Positions 10,987-20,423 of a stretch of 64,000 bases of DNA are shown here, piece after piece. The notes under the pieces were generated by a model that was not told the origin of the DNA, searched no databases, and worked only from the letters and a program-made list of their open reading frames with translations. This DNA comes from Yoonia sp. (GTDB taxonomy: Bacteria > Pseudomonadota > Alphaproteobacteria > Rhodobacterales > Rhodobacteraceae), in NCBI RefSeq assembly GCF_018402175.1, contig NZ_JAGYJK010000011.1:1-64000 (forward strand), given 5' to 3'. A program made the translations under genes and the position numbers. Positions within the stretch are counted from its first letter, which is position 1, and every line of letters starts with the position of its first letter.

Positions 10987-12155
10987 CTAGATTAATAGTT
11001 GCTCATATTCGTTAAGTAAGTCTAGAATGCGATCGGCGTCCACCAAAATCCAAGCCTACGAAAACTCTCTTAGCCCTGGTAACTCTCTCCATACCCGCTT
11101 ACGTGTTGCGTGTGAATCTGGTTCGAAGATTTGGATCTGTCCGGACATAAACTGCGTCTCTTTGAATGAACTCATTGGTTCTTTCTCAAATATTAATTTC
11201 AGTGAAGTCGAAATGAGATAAATTCCAGGCTCTTCCGGAACTTGTCTCTAGGTGGAGACCATCTAGGCAGGCACGGGACCACTCTCTCTTCTCAAACTTA
11301 CCGTACGCCTGCGCCATACCTCCGAATCTAAGGTCCAACCGTAATTCATCTGTATTCTTTATTCTTGTCCAACAATACTAATCTCATAAGGGGCGCGTGG
11401 GAATCACTAGTTTCTTTCCGTACCTAATTTGAGTCCAACCAAAGACTGTCTTCGCACCGCTGACCGCTTCAAGGTCTGCTGAAAACGACTTTTGATCCAC
11501 AGAGTACATGTTCAAGACCGCCATTTTTCCGTCTTTACGTTAATTGCTGCAGTGTAGCCAAGGCTTGTTTTAACTACATATGGATCGCTCTCAATACTAA
11601 GTTCTACCCAATTGGTAGCTATTGTTAGCCCCAACGCATCTGTTCCAACCTTATGAAAGTTTCTGCAAGCGTTTCGGCAAGACCAGTATTTGCCATATCT
11701 TGCGTGAGTCTCCGAAAAGCAAGCTCCTTCTCTTCGTCTAGACCGCAAATAACATTAGCTGGTATTTTGGGAAAGTGTGCCCCACGTGTTTTTCCTAAGC
11801 ATAGCAAGGTCTAGCCTACGAGCCCCATCGATTATGCAAGCTCTGTCCAGTTATTCTGATCATGTCGCCGTCAAAGCTCCAGTGTTGTCCCGCAACTTAT
11901 TAAATCCGGCGTGGAATAGTGAACCCTCCGACAATTGAAACATTGCTTTTGGCCACCTGTCTACTCCAATCAGCGCGTGATCTCTGTTGCAAAGTAGATG
12001 AATCCCAAACTTTTAAGACTGGGGCATAAAGGAAGTGTTGAATCTCTGTGCGGGCTTAGGTAACAAAGAGCATGAGTTCCAATAAGATGAACGAAGTGCC
12101 TTAATCGAATGCAATTCTCGAAAGTGTGGACTTTGGCGACGATTGATCGTTGCAT
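10987..12155 (-). CDS. Unidentified first gene of the reverse operon, frameshifted
   Basis: Coding signal runs on the reverse strand from an ATG at 12155 to a TAG at 10987, but in many short frames. Recognisable pieces are GVDRWPKAMFQLSEGSLFHA (about 11925-11985), CIIDGARRLDLAML (about 11800-11850), FPKIPANVICGLDEEKELAF, and a long open end that includes EEPGIYLISTSLKLIFEKEP (about 11190-11250). The IIDGARRLD stretch followed by IPANVI...GLDEE resembles ParB-like or DGQHR domains, which would make it a second regulator beside the DndB-like gene. This is weak, and I could not settle the family. Confidence 0.35.
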
Positions 12156-12584
12156 GTTACTGAAGAGGAGATTTTGGCCATAACGATGATAGGAACGTTA
12201 TAAAAAGTCCTTTTTTAGGTGCGGATGGTCTAGAAAGGTTTGTTGTCAGCTCATAATCTCATTTGTTCAAAGAACTGTGCCTCAGTTTTTCGCAAAAATT
12301 GAGCGAGTGGCTGGCGGGCAACACTACTTGCTCCACAACAGGGCGCAGACCGCCCCTGCTAAAGTGCTTGATTCTGGGCGTTCAACGCTATCCGGTCACC
12401 TATTTATTTTTATAGGCTCATTTCTTGATCCACCTAACCCGAAGCATACAGAAGAGCGATGGATGACCGAGGATCTTCTGCTTTCACTTGAGACCCCCTT
12501 GCACTGTAAGTGCAATGATAAGTTAGCTTTGCATAAAACGATATTTTTGTTAGCTTCACTCTTTGAACTATAAAAGCGTGGTCT
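12156..12584. other. Divergent intergenic region between the two defence cassettes
   Basis: This AT-rich stretch separates the reverse operon from the forward Hsp70-type cassette. It is the natural place for two divergent promoters, but no confident -35/-10 pair stands out. A small inverted repeat TTGCACTGTAAGTGCAA lies at about 12498-12514. A 98-codon forward reading frame (12277-12573) exists, but it shows no family resemblance and is not called as a gene. Confidence 0.4.
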
Positions 12585-13299
12585 ATGATACTTGCCCAAA
12601 AGAAAACCAAGAGAGAGAGAACTCAACGAGAGTATGACTTTGAACCGATGCTTAGAGAGGTCCAGACAAAAGCTCCCCACAATGGCAGGATTCGATCGCT
12701 CCGGCTGGTTGGCCTCTCCTCTACGCGCGGGCTAGCCAGGCTGATACACCAATAGAGGGAAGTCTTAAGCCTGACCGCTTTGATACTTGGAGAGCGCAGG
12801 CTGCGGGTTGTAAAGATGGTAAAAAGCGAGTCTTGAATTTAACTCGCATTAGAAATGGTATCCCGCATGATTACACTTTTCCTGAAGGCGAAGAGGAGAC
12901 GTTAGGGCCAACTAAGGCTTCTCACCAAAATAAAGTCATCCTGGTGCAATGAATTCATTAGAAAGAAGCTTCAAGAGTCTCCTAAGGGGAGGAAAGGTTT
13001 TATGACCTATACGTTATTTGGGGCGTCAAGAAACGCCGACTCTGATTACAGACATTTTTTATTCGGCCGTAGGAGCCGTTGTTGCTGTCTGGCTGCCATG
13101 AGAAAAGCCAAGCTTCATTCGTTGCGGGCAGGGTGTCAAATCCTAGCTGCTAGCCACGACTGCCATGAGGATCGCCATGCAATTTTGTCTTTTGAGGGCT
13201 TAGTCCAACTAGCACTCCCCTTGCTTAGACAAGAGACAGCTTGGTCAAAAGATCAGGGCTGGCCTGTTAGATTTATTAGTTAAATACTCGCGTCGGATC
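12585..13299 (+). CDS. Unidentified basic protein ahead of the GrpE-like gene, frameshifted
   Basis: An ATG at 12585 opens a very basic N-terminus (KKTKRERTQREYDFEPML). After breaks near 12700 and 12730 a longer clean segment follows: YARASQADTPIEGSLKPD, then FDTWRAQAAGCKDGKKRV and NGIPHDYTFPEGEEE. A later frame includes MTYTLFGASRNADSDYRHF (13001 onward). The end, LLDLLVKYSRR, runs in frame into the following coding sequence at 13300, so the two may be one gene. I do not recognise a family. Position suggests it belongs with the Hsp70-type cassette. Confidence 0.35.
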
Positions 13300-13929
13300 A
13301 TGGCGAATTGTCCAGGTGTTCCTCTCTCGCCAGATTTTTTGTACTCAGTGAAGCAAATTTCTGAAATAAAACTTCTGAAGCTTTCAAAGAACTGGGAGGC
13401 TGAGCTCGACTATGTTGCAAAGGTAACCATTTCCTTACTTGGATCCACCCTATGTCGACAGGAGCAGTCTAGCCCCGGGCAGATTAGGGCCTTAATTCCA
13501 ATGCTCGCCTCTATCCTGCCTACCTTTTCTAGCCTTCTGAAGAAGGAATCGGAGCGGACTCCATCTCTTAGAAGCCTTACTAAAGAGAACCTCTCTGAGA
13601 AGACCGTAAATGTTGATGTGGATACTGAAGCTCGTATGGCAGAGCTACTCGTCCGATGGTTTCGATTCAGAACGCGAGGCGTGATGAGTGAGCACGACCT
13701 AAATGCACTTAATCAAGACGTAGTTAGGATTGCCGATTCACTCCGCGTGAGGTACATCGGTGCTCTAGGAGATCTTGTGAACTTTGATCCCAGAGAGCAT
13801 ATTTTGGCGTCTGAGGTTAGCCAGTTTCACGGTAAGGTTGAGGTCGTAGAGCCCGGCGTGTGTCAAGTTCGTGAAGATGGAACCCAACGAGTACTCATAC
13901 ACGCCATCGTTGCTCCTGCCGCGGGATAA
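13300..13929 (+). CDS. GrpE-like nucleotide exchange factor candidate
   Basis: This open frame of 209 codons may extend upstream in frame (LLDLLVKYSRRIMANC) beyond the ATG at 13300. The C-terminal 70 residues resemble the compact beta domain of GrpE-like proteins paired with non-canonical Hsp70s: IGALGDLVNFDPREH near residue 145, then VEVVEPGVCQVREDG and a closing run of hydrophobic residues. The middle is helical. It lies 5 bases before the Hsp70-like gene, as expected for an exchange factor and its partner. The family call is by pattern only; it could also be an unrelated cassette protein. Confidence 0.45.
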   Translation: MANCPGVPLSPDFLYSVKQISEIKLLKLSKNWEAELDYVAKVTISLLGSTLCRQEQSSPGQIRALIPMLASILPTFSSLLKKESERTPSLRSLTKENLSEKTVNVDVDTEARMAELLVRWFRFRTRGVMSEHDLNALNQDVVRIADSLRVRYIGALGDLVNFDPREHILASEVSQFHGKVEVVEPGVCQVREDGTQRVLIHAIVAPAAG

Positions 13930-13934
13930 CCGTT

Positions 13935-15459
13935 ATGAGCGCCCGGCTTTGTATCGATTTTGGAACCAGCTCTATCAGGGCAGCAGTTCGGGGCCGTGCG
14001 TACTCGCCCCCAAGTTCTGCCCCTCGGTAAAGCAATAAAAACGAGGGCAAGAGATGAGGCGTCTTTATTAAGCGAAATTTATATCGATACGACTAAGGGC
14101 GTCGTTATTTTCGGTGAAAGAGCGCTTGTTTATAAGCAGCAAAACCTGTCTGATCCTTACCCGATTCAAAGCCCGAAGCTCTGGTTTAAGGATCCCAATA
14201 ATTTAGATTCGCCACCATTTTCTGGCCTCCCAGTCACAAAAGCACAGTTACTCGCAGGGCTTCTAGGGTATGCAATTAAGGCAGCAAGTCTTGCATTAGT
14301 AGACTTAGGACGAGTATTTTCCGCGAATGCGAGCACTATCCTGATTGCACATCCAGTTTGGCCAGAGGACATCAAGAGCAACGCGAATAATGCGCTCATC
14401 TGTGTGCTTCATCGCGCTCTGTCGATAGAAAGCGATTTTGTCGACGAGTTGTCTTTCTCTGTTCTAAGTGAGCTCCATCAGGTTGGCTTTGCAAATAACG
14501 GGATTGATGTCGTAGAACCTATAGCAGCGGCTTATGAGCTTTCGTCGGCCGAGAGTAATCTACGCAGGCTCACTCTAGTGGTTGACGTTGGTGCAGGTAC
14601 GACTGACATAGGCTTATTTGTGCATGTTGAAAGTGCAAACTGAATGATCGACTAATTCCTCTTCCTCCTGTCAGAAGCGAGTTTTGTGCAGGGGACTTGA
14701 TTGATGACACTTTGTTGAAGCTTCTTGCAAAGAAAGCACCTGGCGTAAGTCATAGAGAACTTCTTGAGGTTAGGCGGAGGGTCAGAGCGGTAAAAGAGAC
14801 ACTGTTCCAGCTGGGTCGTATTTTCGAGTTGGGTGTTGAGCTCAAGCTGGAAGAACTCGAGGACGCCCAAGAAGTTAAGAATATGCAGCGACAAATAAGG
14901 TCAGCCACTCAAGAGATTTTAGAAATTAATCTTGCAAAAGTGGTCGAGTGGACAGAAGCCTCTTTATTTCAGAGGCAATACATCGAAATTCTTATGGCGG
15001 GCGGGGGTGCAAACATCGGCTTCATTCAGCGTAGTCTCGAGCTGGGTTTTTACCAAGTGGGAAGTTCACGGATACTCGCCAAGGTTGTCTCGCCAGCATC
15101 CAACGGAAACGTTAAGACCTACGGCGCTACGATTCAACGTATGGCGGTTGCGCTTGGAGGAGCAAATGAAGGCTACGAGAACTTGTTAGTCAGTATGGCG
15201 ACAGCTAGCTCTACCTATAACTTAGTGTGTCATTCACCGCAGTCTCAGTGAAGCTAAGCAGTCTTTTACAAGCGCCCAAACCACCCTGAATATACCGAGT
15301 AACAAGAGAGCGTCTCACCGCGGCTCCAGAAGCTACTGACTCTCCTCAAAAGATTTTTGCGCATAAAACCCTTCGTAATGCTGATACACAAAGACGCGAG
15401 GATTCAGATCGTGCTCTTCGAAACTGGGATAAAAAAGATTGCAGATGAGTAGGACGGAT
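13935..15459 (+). CDS. Hsp70/actin-fold ATPase, frameshifted
   Basis: The ATG at 13935 gives MSARLCIDFGTSSIRAAV, the phosphate-1 motif of Hsp70-type ATPases. After a break near 14010 the frame continues to VVDVGAGTTDIGLF (about 14580), the phosphate-2 motif. A second break near 14640 is followed by the adenosine motif MAGGGANIGFIQ (about 14995). A further break after 15200 leads into a polar tail ending RALRNWDKKDCR near 15459. The substrate-binding domain of DnaK is not apparent, so this is a divergent Hsp70 relative with its own C-terminus. It sits between a GrpE-like gene and genes for coiled-coil and nuclease proteins, suggesting an ATP-driven switch in a defence complex rather than housekeeping chaperoning. 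Confidence 0.65.
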
Positions 15460-15483
15460 AACCGTGAATCTGCAATAGCGTAG

Positions 15484-15927
15484 GTGATCGATCTTGCCTG
15501 CCATCTGCTTGACTACCCGATCAGCCGTTCGTCACCTTACAAGAAATCTGCGATCGATACACTTGCTCAGGCAGCTGAGCTAGGTTTAGGTCGGGCCGCA
15601 GAAAAGCTTGCCGTGATTTATAGTGCAGAACCGGTCACGAAGGAGACTTTGGCAAAGGCTTATTACTGGCAACACGTTGCTGCCGAGCTTAGTCGGCAGG
15701 CAGCGTCGTCCGTTGGCATCTCTGATCTGGCGGGATTGCTTTCAGCGGAAGAGCGAGCGTTAGCTATTGATATGGCATCGAGATTTCGAGTTGTTGCATC
15801 TGACCCCATTCAAAGCTTAGTAAGAAATACCTCTCCTGGCAATGTAGGCAGGGCGGCACCGACACGGCATCGTGGCGGTAGACACTCTGCCAGAAGGGAT
15901 CTAATAGGGAGCCAGATGGGCACGTAA
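15484..15927 (+). CDS. Sel1-like helical repeat protein or segment
   Basis: The open frame reads AIDTLAQAAELGLGRAAEKL followed by LAKAYYWQHVAAELSRQA, which looks like one to two Sel1-like (TPR-related) repeats. The last 35 residues (from about 15820) turn basic and low in complexity, which suggests another frame break. It may be the C-terminal continuation of the Hsp70-like protein or a separate gene, since no good ribosome binding site precedes it. It probably mediates protein contacts. No family can be assigned. Confidence 0.4.
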   Translation: MIDLACHLLDYPISRSSPYKKSAIDTLAQAAELGLGRAAEKLAVIYSAEPVTKETLAKAYYWQHVAAELSRQAASSVGISDLAGLLSAEERALAIDMASRFRVVASDPIQSLVRNTSPGNVGRAAPTRHRGGRHSARRDLIGSQMGT

Positions 15928-15949
15928 TTTCAAGTAGCGAGCAGCTTCA

Positions 15950-17070
15950 TTGTTCTGAGAGTCTAATTAACACAAGCCGCAACTTAAGAGCGCCTGCATC
16001 CTCAGACATAGTCTCTGTTGAAGCATTCCCTGCGCTGGGCAAAACAAGAGACGTTAGAGGCTGGGATGTTCCTAGCACTCCACGCTTTTCCCGGTCCTCA
16101 CGCCCACGCGTTATTCAAAGACTCTGACGGCTATATAAACAGGTTAGGTCTTGGATTGATTATGCAAAGCGCTACGAACGTTGTGCACACGAGGGACTGG
16201 ATCAGGCTTTGGAAGTTTAAGGATCAAGAGGTCCCTGAAGAGCGATTGACTTATGGCGAGGTCAGATTGAGCGAGCGTCAGACGCAAGCTGTTATTGGGT
16301 GCACTGCTTGTTACGAGTTTATGGCAGCAGGCTTTCGAAGTGGAAGGGTTCCTGCCGCCAATCTTGGGTCCCAGCTCTCTACGATGCTTGAGGGAAAGGG
16401 TGAGATTCCAGCCCCTTTGCTAGATACCATTAGGGCTGTAGGTCTCATGATTCGGTCGTAAAGGTTCTCTCGGTTATAGCAATTGAGTTGATTCATGAAG
16501 AGCTAGCAACATACTACGGTGAGCCCTTCTATGCAGCCCTGTTAATCGATGGTCGCGATGAGCTTGGCGTCTAGCTGGAGCGAAAGTTTAAAGAGCTTCC
16601 TCGGGAGAGCCTAGAGCAGCACGATTCGAGCGGCAATCAGCAAGAAACGTACTTAAGAAACTTCCGGCATTTCATCCAAGCGTTTTCCCGAGCTCATTGA
16701 CTTCCGGAAGTGTCGAGGCGACTAAGAAAGATACCCTGCGAAAAACCGATGATCTGGCCAAGAATAGTGAGCAGATTATTAAGCTGAAAAGAGACCTGGT
16801 TTCTATAGAAAAACAACTTAAGAAGGCTAATATTTCAAAAGAGCGCAGAGATGCTGAATTGAACGATCTCAGAAGCAAACTTGAAGCCTCCTGAGCGTTC
16901 GAGGAACAAAACGCAACTAAAGAGTATCAAGAGTTAACGATAAGATACACAGGTCTTTTGAGAGCTTTACCGAGCGAGTTGAGACCAGAGGAAGTTAGTA
17001 GACGTACAGACGAGCGAGTGATTCCCTGGCTACCAAAGGTAGAGGCAAATGGCCTCCATTGACTTCGAAT
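15950..17070 (+). CDS. Unresolved coding stretch with coiled coil, frameshifted
   Basis: Forward coding signal continues but changes frame repeatedly. The longest open piece is 16018-16461, containing ERLTYGEVRLSERQTQAVIG. It is followed by IELIHEELATYYGEPFYAAL (about 16480) and a strongly coiled-coil segment at 16697-16894 (LAKNSEQIIKLKRDLVSIEK). Next comes ELTIRYTGLLRALPSELRPE up to a stop near 17060. The coiled-coil character is clear. Protein boundaries are not, and I recognise no family. It may be a long structural partner of the Hsp70-like ATPase. Confidence 0.4.
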
Positions 17071-17839
17071 GACTTTCAGGTAATTGAGGAACGAGCAAAA
17101 CATTTCCTGGATCTACAGGCGGCTGATAATAAAATTTATCAGACAAGAGCGGGGCTACGAAGCGTATTACGAGGAGAACGCCGAAGGACTTTTCGAGGAT
17201 GAGTGTTTCAGAGGCAGCTCTATCTCTGCCAAACTCAGATTCGGCTCTGAGAAAGGTTTAAAAGAGTGTTCTCAAGTCCCATTATGAGGCTGAGATAAGG
17301 CGAATTAAAAGGCGTTCTCGATCCGAGCTCAGTCAAAGAGAGTTTCCGCTACTTGTATTGAGCTCTTGCAGAGGAAGTCAGCATGGCATGAGAAGAGTGT
17401 CTTGATGCCCAGGCTTGCTACGTTGTCAGGGAGCGAGCATTGAAGCCAAGCTGTGATGTCAGAGAGGCAAGCTTGATCTTGGCATGACTGCCAAAGATGG
17501 TGAGTGAACGTATTCTACTGCCCCACAACGTCCGTTCTCATGTTTTATCGAGATCACTCAGCGTGACCATCATCAGACAAAGACCTCAACACTGCACACC
17601 TTTAGCTCTCAAAGCTGCAACTTCCAAGCAGCTCACCTCGTACGTCTGCGGCCTAGAGCCAGGGAAGCCCTGTAGCGGCTTATATCGTTGCAGTGGGCAC
17701 AGTGTTTTATTTACTCTCGATGTGGCTTATCTTTGGTAATTACTATGAGGACGACATCCCCGCGGGTTCTAGCTCTGGAGAGCCCCGAGTTGAAACCTCA
17801 GAAGTGTACACTTTGGCGCATCGTCAAGCGATGTTCACC
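17071..17839 (+). CDS. Unresolved coding stretch with one membrane segment
   Basis: Between the coiled-coil region and the NYN-like gene no frame stays open for long. Coding-like pieces are AKHFLDLQAADNKIYQTRAG (about 17095), CYVVRERALKPSCDVREAS (about 17420) and a hydrophobic segment AAYIVAVGTVFYLLSMWLIF (about 17681-17740). The hydrophobic segment would span a membrane once and is followed by an acidic tail. The pieces could be the end of the coiled-coil protein. No family is recognised; gene number and limits are unknown. Confidence 0.3.
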
Positions 17840-18174
17840 TGCCCACAGTAGACCTTTGGTTTGGAAAATGTAGCTCACGTCAGCCTCGCGGGTGACCATA
17901 AGCGAAAAGCTTTCAATTTTTATTCAGGGGCGTAGGGAAAAATAGAGCAGACGACCAGATAATCAAATCGTTAGAAGCCTTATCCTCGACCTCGGTTTTC
18001 CTCGACTTCTCGTCGTAACGGATGACCAGGATTTGGGGAGATCGGGCACGCGCGATGGGAACCCAAGTGATTAGCTGCGACGAGTTCTTTAGGGCTAATT
18101 CAGTGACTTATATAGATGAGTCACTTGCTAGAGTCTCGCCTCCCGATTCCTCGTTGAGGCTGGCCACCGAGTGA
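17840..18174 (+). CDS. NYN/PIN-like (YacP-type) nuclease fragment, frameshifted
   Basis: Across three frames the sequence gives AFNFYSG, GKNRADDQII, then LILDLGFPRLLVVTDDQDLG and RARAMGTQVISCDEFFR. This is the order of conserved elements in YacP-type NYN nucleases: a glycine-rich turn, ADD.I, VVTDD..L and a G..VIS..EF end. Breaks lie near 17935, 17965 and 18040. The stop is at 18172-18174. The acidic residues ADD and TDDQD would bind metal. RNA cleavage is the known activity of related folds; the target here is unknown. The N-terminal limit is uncertain. Confidence 0.5.
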
Positions 18175-18212
18175 ATGCAATTCTTAATTGTGTGTCAATC
18201 AAATAGACCCCA

Positions 18213-19046
18213 TTGCTCACAAGAAAGGGATGGCTTAGTAAACATAGGAAACTTGCAGGTTGTGCACAGAAGGCAGCTTTCAACTACTTCGAGCTTGGGA
18301 CCAAGTCAAAGCCAGCCATTGCATTCATTGGAGTGACTCCAGAGAGCCATCAATTCAAGTCTTGGGAGGAGAGATGCTTGACAGGCCAAGTACTGATGTT
18401 TCAGTATGATTCGAGCGCTTGCCCAGATCCGGAGCCTATTCCATTTGTCATTTCGCATCACGCACTCTCAAGACTTTTTATGCGTTGTCCTAATCTAGAA
18501 GGAATGACGGGGAGCTGGAATTACGAAAGGTTACTGAAGCTCTTGCAACCACTTCTCAGCTGGAGTGTTGTATGGGACGCGTGTGTCAAAGGAGCTCAAC
18601 ATGAGAATTTTAGGCGTATTGAAGAGTCTAAAATCCCATACAGATTTAATCCAGTGATTCCGAGTCCATACGGGCTTTTTCTGTGTGAAACCAGCTATAC
18701 AGATCAAAGGGTAAACGTAAGAACCTTTGTTGGAAATTCCCAGCTTCGCGACGAACAGAGGGAGCTTCAAAAAGTCCTTTTGGATGTACAGCGCGGGTTC
18801 GAAGAATCACCGATATCGCTGCATCCTTGGACCTTTTTTTGGGGAGTATGGCGTACGGAGATCTATTTGCTTCTGTTCCTTGATAGGCTCGTAAAGCACG
18901 CTTCATTAATTTCCAGAGCTGTATGCGAAGGACTAACAGATGTAGAGATGGCGGCACTCAAAGAAATTGGCTTCCTAAGTGCTCCGACCGTCAAAGATTT
19001 TGATCCGTTTACTGTAGACCCTCAGAGCTTTTTATTGGGGTGTTGA
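18213..19046 (+). CDS. Unidentified 277-residue protein
   Basis: This intact open frame follows the NYN-like gene by 38 bases and precedes the PD-(D/E)XK nuclease. It shows VISHHALSRLFMRCPNLEGM near residue 75 and PSPYGLFLCE near residue 150, with no signal peptide or clear membrane segment. The second half is rich in charged helices. The intact length amid broken neighbours supports a real gene. I recognise no family; the HHALSRLFMR stretch could be a nucleic-acid or metal contact, but that is a guess. The start may lie further upstream in another frame. Confidence 0.5.
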   Translation: MLTRKGWLSKHRKLAGCAQKAAFNYFELGTKSKPAIAFIGVTPESHQFKSWEERCLTGQVLMFQYDSSACPDPEPIPFVISHHALSRLFMRCPNLEGMTGSWNYERLLKLLQPLLSWSVVWDACVKGAQHENFRRIEESKIPYRFNPVIPSPYGLFLCETSYTDQRVNVRTFVGNSQLRDEQRELQKVLLDVQRGFEESPISLHPWTFFWGVWRTEIYLLLFLDRLVKHASLISRAVCEGLTDVEMAALKEIGFLSAPTVKDFDPFTVDPQSFLLGC

Positions 19047-19092
19047 AGCGCTTCGACGAATTAGAACGCGAGCGACGACGACAGCATATGAG

Positions 19093-19717
19093 GTGCAAAT
19101 GAGTCATATAAGGTCCGTGATGCTTCTGTCATTGAATTCAGATAGTTATAGGCGCTTTCTCGCAGTTAATACGATTCAGGCGAGAGCAAATTCTGGGGAG
19201 CGCACAAAAGATCCGCGAGCCGAGCTAACTTCAATTGTTGAAGAGGAAGCGCGACAGATCTTAGCGAGAAATTTGTTCTTAACAGAACAACGAGTACTTC
19301 GTTGGGAGGAGGATGTTAGATCTCGCTATGTTCAAAGGTTTCGGGAGCTTGACGGTGTTTTTGAGTTAAGAGACAGTACTAAGGTCATAGTCGAAGTCAA
19401 GGCAAGTGCAAGTAAAAGCAGCATAAAGAAAGGGGTAGCGCAGCTTAACTATTCTCTTCAAATACTGAGAAAACAATTCCCTGGAGCTATCGGCCTCCCT
19501 AGTTATTGCTGATCTTTCAAAATTCTCAGAGCTTTTTGGCCAGACGTTTTTGATCTTGATGAGCTCAGAACTCGAGGTTTGTACACTTGACTGGCCACCA
19601 ACGTCCGCGAATCTTTCTGTGAATAAATTGAATTTAAGTTTCGTACCACACAAGGTGCTGTCGACCTGGCTCCCGGAAAGTTTTATCTCCTACGTTATTA
19701 GATGGATTCGCGGATGA
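19093..19717 (+). CDS. PD-(D/E)XK nuclease-like protein, one frameshift
   Basis: The first frame has FRELDGVFEL followed by KVIVEVKASASKSSIKKGVAQL (residues about 90-125). This is the D...E.K pattern of restriction-endonuclease-fold nucleases with a following QL helix. A break near 19495 separates it from LVIADLSKFSELFGQTFLIL and a tail ending SFISYVIRWIRG, with the stop at 19715-19717. That stop overlaps the next gene's start by 16 bases, so the two are coupled. A DNA cleavage role is inferred from the fold. This is the most likely DNA-cutting effector in the second cassette. Confidence 0.6.
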
Positions 19718-20337
19718 AGAAAAAGCTTACCCCTAAAGAAGCAGCGCGAGCTATCTTATTAGACTATGAAGGTAATAAAGACAAGCCCCCGACGCTACTT
19801 GGTTGGTTGCTCGACGGTGTCTATCAAGCTTGGGTGATTGAGCCAGTCTTTTCAGATTGTGCTAGCCGCTACCGGGCTAAGGGCACAGTAGCCCTTGAAC
19901 ACCACAAAGCAGTTCGTGAACTTTTATCTCGCGCGGTCACCGAGGACCGACTACTGATTAGTTGGAGCCTTCATGATTTGCGGATGATGCAATCTGTTGT
20001 TGACGAAGACGCCCAGAGCTTGTTGTCTCACATCCATCGTAACGCCTTGGACACCGTCCGACCTTGGTACCGCAACTCCGTGGGACAAAGACAAGGGCCT
20101 GCCACACTTCAGTTTTTTGCCGAGCTTGTGGGTTATCACGTCCCAGTGCGTTACGGACCGGGTGTTACGGGGCAGTCCTTACGACTATTGCGAGAGCAAT
20201 TAGCAGGAGGCCGTGGTTATGCCGAGCTAACGGATAAGGCGCGTGAGGGCTGGCAGACAGTTGTTAAACATAACCAACAAGATCTTTTGGCCATGAAAGC
20301 TGTTCTTGATTATGTTTGTTTATTACTCAAAGAGTAA
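19702..20337 (+). CDS. RNase H-fold DEDD-type exonuclease-like protein
   Basis: An intact protein of 211 residues starts inside the end of the nuclease gene. Acidic sites appear in the usual order for the DEDD exonuclease fold: LDYEG near residue 21, SLHDLRM near residue 92, and HNQQDLLAMKAV near residue 195, where HN..DL..M is the classic last motif. It fits a single-domain ribonuclease H-like exonuclease. No other domain is present. Coupling with the PD-(D/E)XK gene suggests a two-nuclease module. Substrate is unknown. Confidence 0.6.
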   Translation: MDSRMKKKLTPKEAARAILLDYEGNKDKPPTLLGWLLDGVYQAWVIEPVFSDCASRYRAKGTVALEHHKAVRELLSRAVTEDRLLISWSLHDLRMMQSVVDEDAQSLLSHIHRNALDTVRPWYRNSVGQRQGPATLQFFAELVGYHVPVRYGPGVTGQSLRLLREQLAGGRGYAELTDKAREGWQTVVKHNQQDLLAMKAVLDYVCLLLKE

Positions 20338-20423
20338 CCTAGGCGCTACCGTTCGCATCAGGGGCTAGGTGGCCAGTTCATCAGGCCTTCGGTACGTTTG
20401 AAGCTTAATCAAGGTTTTTAGCG

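Noticed and set aside
11190-11260. GIY-YIG nuclease motif in the first reverse-operon gene (EEPGIYLIS)
   Set aside because: GIY is present, but no YIG half or following catalytic Arg and Glu could be found at the expected spacing.
12277-12573. Forward frame of 98 codons in the divergent intergenic region
   Set aside because: No family resemblance, no good ribosome site, and overlapped by an equally open reverse frame.
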